This document shows, in pieces, positions 49,020-61,000 of a stretch of DNA of 64,000 nucleotides (its first letter is position 1; the number at the start of each line of letters is the position of its first letter). The stretch is from Flammeovirga kamogawensis. GTDB lineage: Bacteria > Bacteroidota > Bacteroidia > Cytophagales > Flammeovirgaceae. The position numbers were made by a program, and so were the translations under genes. Location of the stretch: assembly GCF_018736065.1 (NCBI RefSeq), contig NZ_CP076128.1:1364001-1428000 (forward strand), in the 5' to 3' direction. The notes under the pieces are model-generated. The model saw only the letters and a list, made by a program, of their open reading frames with translations. It was not told the origin of the DNA and searched no databases.

Positions 49020-49550
49020 TTAAGCTATTGCACGGCTATTTTTGTCTAATTCATTTTTAACTTTTTCCCAACACAAAGGAAACCAAGCTGTAAAATCAGA
49101 TGGTTTATCTATTAACCATTGGTCAAGGTCTTTTCTTGAAATAAATTGTACTTGCTCAACTTCTTCTGGATTAAAATTTATTTGCCCATTGTATTCTCCT
49201 ATAAAAATATAATCAAATTCATGCTCAATTAAACCATTTCCAAAAGCAGCTTTATATAGTATTGAATCGATTTCAATGACTTGAGTTGTAAAACCCAATT
49301 CTTCTTGTAACCGTCTTTCTGTAGCAAAGTTCAATGTTTCATTTACCCTTGGGTGGCTGCAACAAGAGTTAGTCCAAAGACCTCCAGAATGGTATTTAGA
49401 AAGTGCTCTTTGTTGCAATAACAAATCTCCATTCTCATTAAATATAAAAATAGAAAATGCTCTATGGAGAAGACCTTCAACATGTGCCTGAAGTTTCTCC
49501 ATTTTACCTACTGGATTATCCTGCTCATCTACTAATATTACCTCTTCCAT
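49020..49550 (-). CDS. idi: Isopentenyl-diphosphate delta-isomerase (type 1)
   Basis: This 176-residue Nudix-fold enzyme interconverts isopentenyl and dimethylallyl diphosphate, the start units of the pathway. Signature parts are FSIFIFNENGDLLLQQRALSKYH, then GLWTNSCCSHPRV (active-site Cys) and RLQEELGF (metal Glu). It is one base downstream of crtB, so the two are probably translationally coupled. Type 1 isomerase inside a crt operon raises the supply of precursors. Confidence 0.95.
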   Translation of the reverse strand: MEEVILVDEQDNPVGKMEKLQAHVEGLLHRAFSIFIFNENGDLLLQQRALSKYHSGGLWTNSCCSHPRVNETLNFATERRLQEELGFTTQVIEIDSILYKAAFGNGLIEHEFDYIFIGEYNGQINFNPEEVEQVQFISRKDLDQWLIDKPSDFTAWFPLCWEKVKNELDKNSRAIA

Positions 49551-49551
49551 C

Positions 49552-50388
49552 TTATAAAATATTTACTTGATGACGAACGTAAGATTGGAAAAATAAAGCA
49601 TATTTCTTGGGATCAGGAATTCTCAGACGTTCTTTAAGAATTACATTTGCCGGCGTTTTCTTCACTTTATTAAATAAACGAGTATAATAGATATATGCTA
49701 AATAAACCCCAAAACGAGCTTTTTTAGGTAATTGCTTTATACCCTCAAAACCTGCATCAAAGTCTTGTTGAATATCAGCTTCTAATTCTTTCTTAACATC
49801 ATCATTAAAAACTGAAATATCGATATTAGGGAAATAAACTCGTCCTAAATCACGAACGTCTGCTTTTAAATCTCTTAAAAAGTTAATTTTTTGGAATGCT
49901 GAACCTAAAGCCATTGCAGACGGCTTTAATCTTTGGTACTCTTTTTCATTTCCTTCTAAAAATACTCTCAAACACATTAAACCTACAACTTCTGCAGAGC
50001 CTAAAATATAATCTTTGTATTCTTGTTCAGAGTACTCTTTTTTATTTAAATCCATACGCATACTTTTTATAAAAAGAGTAATCAGTTCTCTTTCTATACC
50101 GTATTTATTTACAACTTCTTGATAACATTGTAAAACTGGATTTGTACTAATACCTGTATCAATTGCTTTGTAACAATCATTCTCAAATTCGTCTAGTAAC
50201 TCTTCTTTATTGTACCCATGGAATGAGTCTACAATTTCATCAGCTACTCTAACAAAACCATAAATTGCATAAATAGGGTTTCTTAATTGAGGAGCTAAAA
50301 AACGAATACCAATAGCGAAAGATGTTGTGTATTTTTTAGTTATGATCCGAGACAAATCATATGATAAATCATCATATATTTTTTTCAT
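49552..50388 (-). CDS. crtB: Phytoene synthase
   Basis: This 278-residue squalene/phytoene synthase fuses two geranylgeranyl diphosphate molecules to phytoene. The first aspartate motif is D50-x3-D54 in VADEIVDSFHG, and the second is NFLRDLKADVRDLGR near 168-182. The length fits the bacterial family. It lies 14 bases after crtI and one base before idi. Confidence 0.95.
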   Translation of the reverse strand: MKKIYDDLSYDLSRIITKKYTTSFAIGIRFLAPQLRNPIYAIYGFVRVADEIVDSFHGYNKEELLDEFENDCYKAIDTGISTNPVLQCYQEVVNKYGIERELITLFIKSMRMDLNKKEYSEQEYKDYILGSAEVVGLMCLRVFLEGNEKEYQRLKPSAMALGSAFQKINFLRDLKADVRDLGRVYFPNIDISVFNDDVKKELEADIQQDFDAGFEGIKQLPKKARFGVYLAYIYYTRLFNKVKKTPANVILKERLRIPDPKKYALFFQSYVRHQVNIL

Positions 50389-50402
50389 AGTGTATTTTAA
50401 GA

Positions 50403-51896
50403 TTAAGCGTTAATTTGAGGTGTTAAGGATAATTTCTTTTTTAATATTTCTCTAGCAACTAATTCACCAGAGATAATTGATGGTGGCACTCCTGGGCCGG
50501 GAACAGTTAACTGCCCTGCCATAAGTACATTATCTAATTTTTTAATTTTTATTGAGGGCTTTAAAAAGGCCGTTTGTTTAAGAACATTAGAAAGACCGTA
50601 AGCATTCCCTTTAAAAGCATTATATTCTGATACAAAATCGTTATGAGCAAAAGTTCTCTTTACAATAAGGTGTTTAGAAATATCAACGCCTGTCGATTTT
50701 TTTATCCTATCTACTAATATATTGAAATATTTTTCTCTTACCTCTTCTGTATCTTCCATTCCTGGAGCTACCGGAATTAAAAGCATTAAATTTTCTTTGC
50801 TTTTGGGTGCAATAGTATCATCTGTAACTGATGGAGCACAGATATAAAATAATGGATCTTTTGGCCAAGCTGGGTTGTCGTAAATTTCTTCCGCATGTTC
50901 ATCAAAAGGTGTGTCGAAATATAAATTATGATGATGAATGTTTGGAATTTTTGTATCTAAACCAATGTAATACAATAGGCATGATGGAGCCATTTTACGG
51001 CTACCCCAATATTTCTCATCATAATTACGGTAAGCTTTTGGAAGTAAATTCTGTTCAAAATGATGATAATCACATGAAGCAACCCACTCATCGTGTTGAA
51101 TAGTTTCTCCATTCACTTCAACTGAAACCATTTTCCTACCTTCACAATTTACTTTACTCACTGCTGAGTTAAAGTGAAAAACAACTCCTTTTTCAATAGC
51201 TAATTTTTCAAACCCTCCTACAACTTCTGTCATTCCACCTTTAGGATACCATGTCCCTAATTTTAAATCTGCGTAATTCATCAGACTATAAAGTGCAGGA
51301 GTTCGTTTTGCTACATCTCCTAAAAATAAGACAGGGAATTCTAATATTTTTAAGATTTTTTCGTGTTTAAAATACTTACGTACATAAGTGGCAAAATCAG
51401 AAATCAAATGTAAACGAGGAACATTTTTAATAACTTGCCATTCCGCAAAATCCATAAAAGAATAAGAAGGTCGATGTACAAAATCGTCCATACCTATTCT
51501 ATATTTGATTTCTGCTTCATCAATAAAATCAAAAAGTTTTTTTCTTGCACCAGTTTCCCATGACTCAAATAAATCACCAAGTTTATCTAATTGTGCAGGA
51601 ATATCTGTGTAATCATTTTCTGACCAATAAATTCTATAAGATGGATCTAAACGTGTTAAATCGTAATAATCACTTACTTTTTTACCAAATTTACCAAAGA
51701 AATTCTCAAAAACATCTGGCATCCAATACCATGATGGACCTAAATCAAAAGTAAAGCCTTCTGTTTGCCATATTCTCGCACGGCCTCCTGCCATCTCGTT
51801 TTTTTCATAAACATGAACTTCATGCCCTTTGTCTGCTAAAGTTATTGCCGCACATAATCCAGTGAAACCAGATCCTATTACTCCTATTGAAGCCAT
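50403..51896 (-). CDS. crtI: Phytoene desaturase
   Basis: This 497-residue FAD-dependent enzyme turns phytoene into lycopene. The N-terminal dinucleotide motif is GSGFTGLCAAITLADKGHEVHVYE (8-31), then the MAGGRARIWQTEGFTFDLGPSWYWMP block (about 36-61). The C-terminal GQLTVPGPGVPPSIISGELVARE is the CrtI signature. It is the first gene of the carotenoid operon. The 281-base gap upstream must hold the main promoter. Confidence 0.95.
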   Translation of the reverse strand: MASIGVIGSGFTGLCAAITLADKGHEVHVYEKNEMAGGRARIWQTEGFTFDLGPSWYWMPDVFENFFGKFGKKVSDYYDLTRLDPSYRIYWSENDYTDIPAQLDKLGDLFESWETGARKKLFDFIDEAEIKYRIGMDDFVHRPSYSFMDFAEWQVIKNVPRLHLISDFATYVRKYFKHEKILKILEFPVLFLGDVAKRTPALYSLMNYADLKLGTWYPKGGMTEVVGGFEKLAIEKGVVFHFNSAVSKVNCEGRKMVSVEVNGETIQHDEWVASCDYHHFEQNLLPKAYRNYDEKYWGSRKMAPSCLLYYIGLDTKIPNIHHHNLYFDTPFDEHAEEIYDNPAWPKDPLFYICAPSVTDDTIAPKSKENLMLLIPVAPGMEDTEEVREKYFNILVDRIKKSTGVDISKHLIVKRTFAHNDFVSEYNAFKGNAYGLSNVLKQTAFLKPSIKIKKLDNVLMAGQLTVPGPGVPPSIISGELVAREILKKKLSLTPQINA

Positions 51897-52120
51897 CTCA
51901 ATGTAAATGTTTAATGGTTCTTTAAAAATTCTAACTATTTGTATAAACAGATGGGTTAAAAAATTGTTTAAACAAAGTATAGTTTTAAAAGTTATTTCTT
52001 CTACAAATTACTGATTGTATACCGATTAATCATCACAAAATTCTATTTATTTACGTATCACTAAATAAATTTTATTAAATCAGAATTTTATTTTAATGAT
52101 TGACACTAAACATATCACAC

Positions 52121-52147
52121 AAAAAAAGGATACTCAATTGAGTACCC
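52121..52147 (-). terminator. Hairpin terminator after the six-hairpin glycosidase gene
   Basis: GGGTACTC pairs with GAGTATCC on the minus strand (one G-T wobble), followed by seven T. Confidence 0.75.
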
Positions 52148-52177
52148 TTTCTAAGTTATTTTTAAATTATAAAATTA

Positions 52178-54865
52178 TTATTCTGCTTTACCAAAATAAA
52201 CGTTCTCTAAAAGTGCTGTATTTACATCAACATTCATGTTTTCATTATGATCTTCAAACTGAACTGATATTTTATTTTTCCCTTTGTTAAGAGTTACTTT
52301 CATTCTATTCGTTAGTCCAATACTTGACCATTCGTCTGTACCTCTTTGAGACATAACTATTGTAGCTTCTTCTTCACCGTTAATCTGTAAACTTCTTATT
52401 GCACATTTGTTATCAGTGTTCCAAGGTCCACTCCCGTTGGCATACGAGAACCAAATAAAGTAAGTCCCTGCTTCTTTAACAGAAATAGTAAAGTTTATCT
52501 TCTTATTTCTCGATTTAGATAACTCTAAAGTTCCAGAGGGAGCACCTTTAATTGCTATTTTTTTATTAGCTCTAGAAATGCTAGAAACATTTTTAGCAAC
52601 GATTGGTCCTACATTAACCGGTTCAGATATGTAAGATGCATAACCGGTTTTGTCAATTGCTTGAACGGCATATTCTTCTAAATTCAATGCTTTAGGCAGA
52701 GTAAATGTAGTTCCTTTAACCTTTTGAATCACTTTACCATTTTTAACCACTTCATAACTTTCGGCTCCAACAACTTGCTTCCATGTCAAAACATTTCCTT
52801 TTAATTCAGCTTGAGGTGTTTCCAAATGAAAACGATTTGCTACTTTATTAGATGATGTTCCTGTTGTGATATCATTATCTGCTAAAATTATTTCTATAGA
52901 ATGTCTTCCTCCTTTTTCTAAAGAAATTGCATGTGCACCATCTTCAACTCCATCAATTGTAAAACTTTTGATTTTATTACCGAAACCACTCAATTTAATA
53001 GATAGTTCGTTGTTCCAAAGTTTTACGTTTTTCAATTGTTTAGTCCCTTTATATGCTGCAGGAACTGTTGGATGAAAAGATAATACGCCATTTCTGTCTA
53101 TTTCCATTCCATAAAAAACATGATAGATCATTGCCATATTACCAGATAAACTCCATAACATTTCATCAGAGTTTACTTCTGTTCCCATGTAATCACCATC
53201 TTCTGCTACAAAATTCTCTTTATTTGTTAAGAATAGTGCTGCAGGTCTATAAATTGATGCTAAACCTTGCTCTAAAGCTGTTCCATTACCCGTTTTTGCT
53301 GCCGCAATGTTCCAATATGCTTGTACAAATGGCCAAATTCCATTATTATGATAAGGAGGAATACCCGGTATTTGAGGGTAAACACATGCAGCTCCAAAAG
53401 GAACAATAGGAGATTTAGTAACAATCTCTGCACTTCTTTTGCTATCGCTTACTTCAAATAAAACAGCTAGTGCTTCTCCTAAAGCTTCAAATTTTGGTGA
53501 TAACATCATTGTATTACGGCCGTATAAATATTGAGCATAATATCCTTTATCATCCATCCATAAGTGAGTATTTATGGCATTTTTTAAATTTGTTGCCAAC
53601 TCACTGTAATGATTCATCTCTTTAGATTTCCCCAATACATTTGCCATTCTTTCGGCAATTTTCATTGCTTCAAAATGCACCACATTGGTTCCTAAATTCA
53701 TAGAACGATAAATATCACCATTATCCATCCATCTTGGATATGTTTGCTTTCTCCAATCTAAAAATGATGATTCTCCACGCATAAGCCCTGTTTGCTTATC
53801 GTAAACAATATACATATCATCATCAATTGTATTTGTGATTACTTTAAATGCTTCTTTTAACCAATCTTTATCCCCTGTGGTTGTGTATACATTCCAAGCA
53901 GCTAATGCCCATGTCACTCTATCAGAAGAAACAGGCCACGCTCCTCCAGAACCTGTATCTTGAATAATACGATCTCTTTTTACTTTTTTTCTAAGTGATG
54001 TTTTTGCTCTTTCAGGATCTAAAATTGATAAACTTAAAACAATAGAATAACTAATATCTCTTGTCCAAACTCCACCCCATTCTTTCCCTGTTCTAAAAGT
54101 CCCATCTGCTTCAGAATCAGCCACAAGTTCATTTAACGCTAAATTATACAGGGCATCTACTAAAGGAATATCTGATGTAAAAGTTGGATACTTATCTATC
54201 TTTTTAGCAGATTTCCATACAGGCGATGTTTGCTTTTCTGGATCTGGGGCATTCATCATGAAAGTTATTTCATAAATACCGTCCCCATCTTTATCTAATA
54301 ATTGTTCTCTTTCACTTAGGTTTTCAAAGTCCCAACGTAAAGGAGCACTACCTCCGGCAATAAAAACTCCTTTAAAATCTTCTTTTGAAATTTTCTCTCC
54401 GTGAATATCGATATAATACCCTTGCTTTTTAAAAGCGTCTAATACGGGTGACATATCTAATTTGAAAGTCACTTTTGTATTCTTTTCCAACCAGTCCATT
54501 TGATCAACCTTTTCAGTCATTGCCCAAGGTTCACCAAACTTCATAGTTTTAGTAGTAAAACTTCCATTTTTTGGGTGAATCACTATTCTATGGTTAATGC
54601 CATAGGCAAGTTCATCGTCTTTGCCATTAATACTAAATTTAAACTCTACAGCTCTACTGTAGGCATCTTGTAATGGACTTTTATAATTTGATGTCATTTC
54701 CTTAGAAGAAATAACTTTTGCCTCAAAATCACCTTGGGTTACATGATCTCGGTAAACTTTATACGTTGATGACGAATATAAGAGTTCGTCTTTACCTGAA
54801 TCACAGGCTGAAAATAGAATTGCTGATAAACACAGCAAGAAAATAAAGTGTATAGTCTTTTTCAT
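52178..54865 (-). CDS. Six-hairpin glycosidase with C-terminal binding domain, lipoprotein
   Basis: This 895-residue protein has a lipobox ending FSAC (Cys21). Residues 30-215 form a beta-rich N-terminal region. An (alpha/alpha)6 barrel follows (about 225-590), with EWGGVWTRDISYS (262-274) and SGNMAMIYHVFYG marking the active-site face. A beta domain (600-665), a fibronectin III-like segment (about 680-752) and a CBM6/35-like domain (about 765-893) follow. The fold is shared by GH78, GH63, GH37 and related families. I cannot assign it to a numbered family by eye. The TRD motif suggests the acid. It stands alone, between the carotenoid operon and the cellulase, with a LacI-like site upstream. 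Confidence 0.65.
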   Translation of the reverse strand: MKKTIHFIFLLCLSAILFSACDSGKDELLYSSSTYKVYRDHVTQGDFEAKVISSKEMTSNYKSPLQDAYSRAVEFKFSINGKDDELAYGINHRIVIHPKNGSFTTKTMKFGEPWAMTEKVDQMDWLEKNTKVTFKLDMSPVLDAFKKQGYYIDIHGEKISKEDFKGVFIAGGSAPLRWDFENLSEREQLLDKDGDGIYEITFMMNAPDPEKQTSPVWKSAKKIDKYPTFTSDIPLVDALYNLALNELVADSEADGTFRTGKEWGGVWTRDISYSIVLSLSILDPERAKTSLRKKVKRDRIIQDTGSGGAWPVSSDRVTWALAAWNVYTTTGDKDWLKEAFKVITNTIDDDMYIVYDKQTGLMRGESSFLDWRKQTYPRWMDNGDIYRSMNLGTNVVHFEAMKIAERMANVLGKSKEMNHYSELATNLKNAINTHLWMDDKGYYAQYLYGRNTMMLSPKFEALGEALAVLFEVSDSKRSAEIVTKSPIVPFGAACVYPQIPGIPPYHNNGIWPFVQAYWNIAAAKTGNGTALEQGLASIYRPAALFLTNKENFVAEDGDYMGTEVNSDEMLWSLSGNMAMIYHVFYGMEIDRNGVLSFHPTVPAAYKGTKQLKNVKLWNNELSIKLSGFGNKIKSFTIDGVEDGAHAISLEKGGRHSIEIILADNDITTGTSSNKVANRFHLETPQAELKGNVLTWKQVVGAESYEVVKNGKVIQKVKGTTFTLPKALNLEEYAVQAIDKTGYASYISEPVNVGPIVAKNVSSISRANKKIAIKGAPSGTLELSKSRNKKINFTISVKEAGTYFIWFSYANGSGPWNTDNKCAIRSLQINGEEEATIVMSQRGTDEWSSIGLTNRMKVTLNKGKNKISVQFEDHNENMNVDVNTALLENVYFGKAE

Positions 54866-54929
54866 ATTGTGTAATTACTTATAGTAAGTAAGTTACAATA
54901 ACTTTTTGATTCATAACAGTGATTTTTAA

Positions 54930-54943
54930 TGCAATCGGTTACA
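54930..54943. promoter_or_regulatory. LacI-family-like operator candidate
   Basis: TGCAATCGGTTACA fits TGNAANCGNTTNCA, the general LacI-family operator form with a central CG. It lies about 65 bases before the six-hairpin glycosidase start. It is a single site, so chance cannot be excluded. Confidence 0.4.
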
Positions 54944-55026
54944 TGAAAAGTTAAGAGATTTAAAGAGTATTACAGCATTGATATTTTATACTATCTAAGT
55001 ATACTAATCACCTTTAAAAAATACAA

Positions 55027-55055
55027 AGACACCCACAGCAAAACCATGGGTGTCT
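55027..55055 (-). terminator. Hairpin terminator after the GH9-GH48 gene
   Basis: AGACACCCA pairs with TGGGTGTCT and a T-rich tract follows on the minus strand. Confidence 0.8.
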
Positions 55056-55083
55056 TCTCTTTATTTGGACTATCTATTACTCG

Positions 55084-58000
55084 TTACTTTTTAATAATTT
55101 TTTTCCTTACAATCTCATTTGTTGATAAATGTGTAAGTTCTAAAATGTAAGGCCCTGATGGTAAATGGCTAAATGATAGCTGCATCATTTGTGAATTTAC
55201 TGCATCAATTTCTTTAGCATATAGCATCTTGCCCATCAAATTGTACACTCTAACTACAGTATTCTCTAATTGTATATTTGATGCAACTTGTAGTGTATGT
55301 TCTGTTGGATTTGGACTTACAACTATCGCTAAAGATGCTGATGAATTATTTAAATCAGTAGCTATCTCTGCTGTAGTTGAAGTTGTTCTCGCTGATGATG
55401 ATACTTCATCATCACCAAAGAAGAAACCATATTCTGCATTAGCCAATGCTACTTCAATCTGTGCCCAACCTCTGTGGTATTTCTGAGTATAAACCTCTCC
55501 TGCATTATAAGCCGCTTCTAAACGGGCAAACTCAGGATCATCTTTATATTGAGGACGAATATCTAAGAATGTCACTCCTGGCTCAATTGTAGCTCCAGTT
55601 GCTGTAGTACCGCTGAAACTTGATGGTATGTAAACTTCTTCTTCAAAGAATCTTGTATAATCTGCTCTTTCTTCTAAAGAAGCTACACCTTTTTCATCAC
55701 GGTAAGTAACCCACATTCTATCTAGAATTTCTCTCGCTAAATCTCTAGCTGCAGTATCTAAAACAGCATGCTTTTCTGTTGCTGCGGCATAATAAATTAA
55801 TGCCTTCGCAGTTGAAGCGGCTATACCTAAATCATGATTGTAACTTACTACCTCTACATGAAGTTCACTATTGTCTCCAGGATTGTTCGCATTCCATGTA
55901 TCAGGTTCGCCTGTCCACTCTAATCCAGCAGGCATATCAAAATCATTTTCACCAACTAAAACAACGACATCAACAACCCATGCGGCCCATTTTTCTATCA
56001 ATGCTTTTGCCATAGGATCATTACTGATATAATAATATTCAGCAACTCTTTCCATTGACCATGCTTGCCAGCCAAACCATCCTCCAGAACCCGGATCATG
56101 GTACACTGGGTGAACATCAAATGCCATATCATAGAATGTTGATTTGCCAGCAGGATAGGTACTATAATCACCATTCCAGCTATTTGTTGCTCCACCTGCG
56201 ATAGCTCCTTCACTTGATTGCAACCAAGTATAGAACTCCATTTGGCGCTGTAAACTTACGTCCCAATCTCTTGCTCCATTTTGAGAAATAGGTTGCATTT
56301 CATCTATTTGAGAAAGAGCATAAGCAGCCATTGGATTTTGGTAACCAAAGTGACAATGTGATGAACCAATTCTAAAGGCCCATGGTGCTGAACTGTCTGC
56401 AGAACCACCCCATGACATATACCATGACATTAAGTAATGTGCATTATCATAACTTGATTGTGATGTAGCAGTAGGTGATTGTGCTCCTAATGGCTTGAAA
56501 TATTTATCAAACATAGCAATACGTAGATAATCACCCATTTTAGTTGCCTTATCTAAATCAAGATCATTTAAATTTGCACCTTGTTCTTTAGCATATTCTA
56601 ATGCCCAATACATTACTTGAACTGCTCTTGCATCAGCATCTGGAGCACTTGTATATCTCCACTGCTCTGTATAACTATTATCTTGCGTAAATAATGGTAA
56701 GAAACCACCTTCTGTACTACCCCAATCAAAACTCTCCCATGATGGGTGTGGTACTGTTTCGTAAACAGATTCTTGTTCACCTCTTTGGAAGGTATTAATG
56801 TAAGAAGGAGTACTTATACCATCTCCTCTATTACCATATCCATAGAAATTATCATTATCCAACAACCAATGCATTTGATAAATATCTGATGTACCATAAG
56901 CTGCTTTTAAATCATCTGATACATAATCTCCATTCACAGAAACTCCAAATTCTAATTTTGAAGGATAACCTGATGGAAGTGGATGTTCAGCTGCATAAGC
57001 TGCAGGGTTTGTAGCACTATAAGCACTATTATTAGGTTGATCTAAAGCTGATGGAATAATAAACTGTTCCGTTTTCCTCCATACTTCTTTTAACGGTTCC
57101 CAATCGCCTGAAATACGACCGTGCATTACCTCTAACCACATCCAATATGAGTATAACTCACTTGTAGACTCATGACCATGATCTGGAGCTTCTACTAATA
57201 ATGTTTCTATAGAATGATGAGGTGATCCATCTGCACTGAAATAACCATTTGCTGGATCGTAGTAAATGTCTCTCATCTCTACAAAACGATCAATGTATTT
57301 ATTGTCACCTGTTGGAGGATCAATAATGATATCACCTTCTGAAACTGTAATAGATACTATCGCCTCATCAGATGCCCCTTCAGTATCTGTTACAATGAGA
57401 GAAACACTATAATCCCCTACTAGTGAAAAAGTATGAGCAACTACTAATCCTGCCTCTGATGTACCATCACCAAAATCCCATGCATACGTTAACGCGTCTT
57501 CGTCAGCATCTGTAGAACCTGAAGCATCAAAAGTTATTGCTAATGGTGCTTTTCCACTTAATTTATCAACATCAATTACTGCTGTTGGTACTTGATTTTC
57601 GTCTGGATCAACTGTACCACATTCTGGTGCTGTTGATGAATTACTGAAATAGATTGTATATCCATCTGTTTTTGATACCAATACAAAATTATCTCCATCT
57701 GCTGTTGCCCAATAAGCACCGTCTAAACCACTAATTCCTGAACTAGTAATCGTTACTGAAGGTTGAGCACTAGAGAATGTATGCGAAACATTCGGTAACA
57801 AATCAATATACCAACTAGGTGATCCATTATTTGTATTGAATGAGAATTGATATAAACCATTATTTGCCGCATCCCAATTCATTGTAAAATCTCTCATATT
57901 TGAAAGATCTGGGCCTCCTGTTCCTATTACATGGATATTCGTAAATGCCTCACTAGATACGCCTGTAAGAGACATACTTTGTGGCGTATCAAATGTGCAA

Positions 58001-61000
58001 TCTCCTTCTACAGGAGGAACATTCTTATCGGTTACAATTATTGTTGTGCTTGTTAAATCAGAAGCTCCTTCTGCATCTGTCACTGTTAAAACAGCATCAT
58101 AATTGCCCACTTCTGAATAAATATGACTTACAGAAACACCTGTATCTGTCATTCCATCACCAAAGTTCCATGCATACGTTAATACATCTCCATCTGCATC
58201 TGTAGAACCTGAACCGTCAAAATTAACAGTAAGTGGTTTATCTCCACTATTCTTATCTGTTGTTATAACAGCTACAGGCGCTGTGTTTTCTTCTGGATCA
58301 ATTACACCTCCACAATCTGGTGCTGTAGCAGAAGTACTGAAATAAATTGTAAATCCTGCTGTTTTTGAAACTAACACAAAATTATCTCCCTCTGTTGCAG
58401 TCCAGTATTCTCCATCAAGTCCTGAAATACCAGAACTAGTAATCGTTACTGAAGGGCTAGCACTATTCAAGGCATGCGTTACACCACTTAATAGATCAAT
58501 ATACCAAGAAGGAGACCCATTGGCAGTATTCATTGAGAATTGGTATAAACCATTGTTTACTGCATCCCAGTTAATAGTGAAATCTCTAATATTTGAAAGA
58601 TCTGGACCTCCATTTCCTAATACATGAATATGCTCATATTTTAAATTGACTAAAGAAGTCATTCCACTACTTAATGGAGTACCAAAAGTACAATCTGATT
58701 CGATTACTTCTGAAACAGTAACAGTAGATGTTATCATGTCAGCTTCACCATCAGTATTTGAAACTGTTAGTGTTACTGTATATTCTCCAATCTCTGTAAA
58801 AATATGATTTGCAGTAATACCATTTCCCACTGTTCCATCACCAAAACTCCATGCATACTCTAAAGCTGTTTCAATACTATTTGTAGAAGAGGAAGCATTA
58901 AAAACTACTGATAAAGGAGCTGTTCCTGAAGTTGGAGTAGCTGTAAAAGAAGCTTTTAATTCTGGAACAACAACTTCATTCACCACAATTGTTTTAGAAA
59001 CTGTAGATGATACATTCTGTCCATCACTTACCGTTAATTCAATAGTGTAAACACCTGGTAAAGTATAAGTTACTGAAGGAGCAACAAGTGTTGACGTTTG
59101 TCCATTTCCTAAATCCCATGCATAAGATAAATTATCTCCATTTGGATCTGAAGAAGCAGAAGCATCTACATTCACTTCCAAAGGAGCGTATCCTTCTGTT
59201 ACATTCGCAGTAAAAGATGCTGATGGTGTGTTTCCTCCGCCAGGCTCTTCTCCAAATACTAATACGCCATTATCATAAACTGGAATTCTTGGTGTTTCAG
59301 CCTCTGAATCTAACCCTAGTGCAGACCAGTCATTTGATGTATCATAAGGAACACCCGATTTTACTTTTACATTGATTTGTGCGTCTCTTCTGAAAGCTGG
59401 ATCACCAATAGGAGCAATTTGTTCTCCTTCTAATGAAATCTCAGCATAATAAATATTTTGAGAAGCATCCCAAGCTTTTACATCCAAAGTAGCATTACCT
59501 TGAGCATAACTTAATTCTACCTCATAATCTGCAATTGAATATCCTTGATCTACTGCTTCCGAGATGTCAAAGAAATAACGGAACTTCAATTTATCAGTAA
59601 CTCTAGCAGGCCATGCTGTTCTGTTTTGAACCAAAACTCTTACAGTACTGCTTGTACTATTATTGCTATTGAATTTAGATACAGACCTGATTTCTGCTCT
59701 ATTAGGAACTTCTGGAACTGGAAAAGTACTTAACGGACTTCCTCCATACTCATCATACATTCTTGCTAATGCCCCTGTAAAACAAGCATTATAATCACAA
59801 GCTACCTCATTAGCAATATAATCACCTCTATCATCTTCAAACTGATCATTTGCAGTACCAGGACCACCTACTAATGCACCATAAAGTATATGGCTTGCAT
59901 CATCAGGCTTATATTGTAAATTATTTGCCCATGCTCCATGTGCCGCTCTATGGTGAGGATTATTTGCAGGATTGTTACCAAAACCGACCATAAAACTACG
60001 GTTAATTGGGTTATCACCTAAAGCATAATTGATTTGTCTTACAGCAAAGTCATGGTATTTTGCTTTCTTAGCAGTAGTAATTTTATCACTATATACAAAG
60101 GCTAAAAATGATGTATTCGAACTATGACGTAAAGATCCCCAAGTCACTAAGTGTGCTTGTCCACCTGGGCTATACGTAATTCTATCTCCATTATAACCAT
60201 CTGTCCAATAGTCTAAATGACGTTCAGCATCCTGCTTATACTCTTCATCACCCGTTAAAACAGACATTAAAATATAAGCACCATACGATTTATCGTCCCA
60301 TGCTAATCCCCATTTATAGGCTTTTTCAGCACTTTGTCCTTCATTTGAAAGTAATTGATATTCTGACTCAGCTTTAGTCAAATAAGAAGCATTACCTGTT
60401 GCTCTATACAGCCAAGCAGCACCCCATACTAACTCATCTTGATATCCACTAAATGATCTATAATACCCTGCCGCATCTGTAATTGCATCAGAATAAGCTC
60501 CTCTATATTGATCTGCAAAACTATATAATTGCTCTGCGTGTTGAAGAAGTAAAGCACTGTATGCAGGATCATCATTTTGATACAGCATACTTACCGCTGC
60601 CATTGCTGCGGCTGTTTCTGCGGCTAAATCTGAACCTGGACTTGAAGCGTCAATCTTAAACGCAGGACGCTCCATTGTCATTACTTCTGATGATCCCCAA
60701 TACGCATGATCGGGTCCTCCACCACCAACTTGTCCATAAAATTCATTTGGAGCTGTATGACATTTGATAAAGTAATCTGTAACGAAGCGAAGGTTACGTT
60801 TTAGTATATCTAACTGACCACTACTTCGGTAAGCATCTTCGTATTCTATTGCACCCCAAGCCAATACGGTGACAGAGTAAGCCATCGGGAAACCAAATTT
60901 AACATGATCTCCAGCGTCATACCACCCACCCGAAAGATCATGACCTACGTCTGATCCATCAGAAAGTGCAGAGTTAGCTCTCCAATTTACCCTATTCCAT

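Noticed and set aside
53053-53409. 118-codon open frame on the plus strand
   Set aside because: It is antisense to the six-hairpin glycosidase; the sequence is low in charged pattern and has no motif.
57300-59250. PKD and X repeats as a possible DNA repeat array or assembly artefact
   Set aside because: The copies have diverged in sequence and the reading frame is unbroken throughout, as expected for real protein modules.
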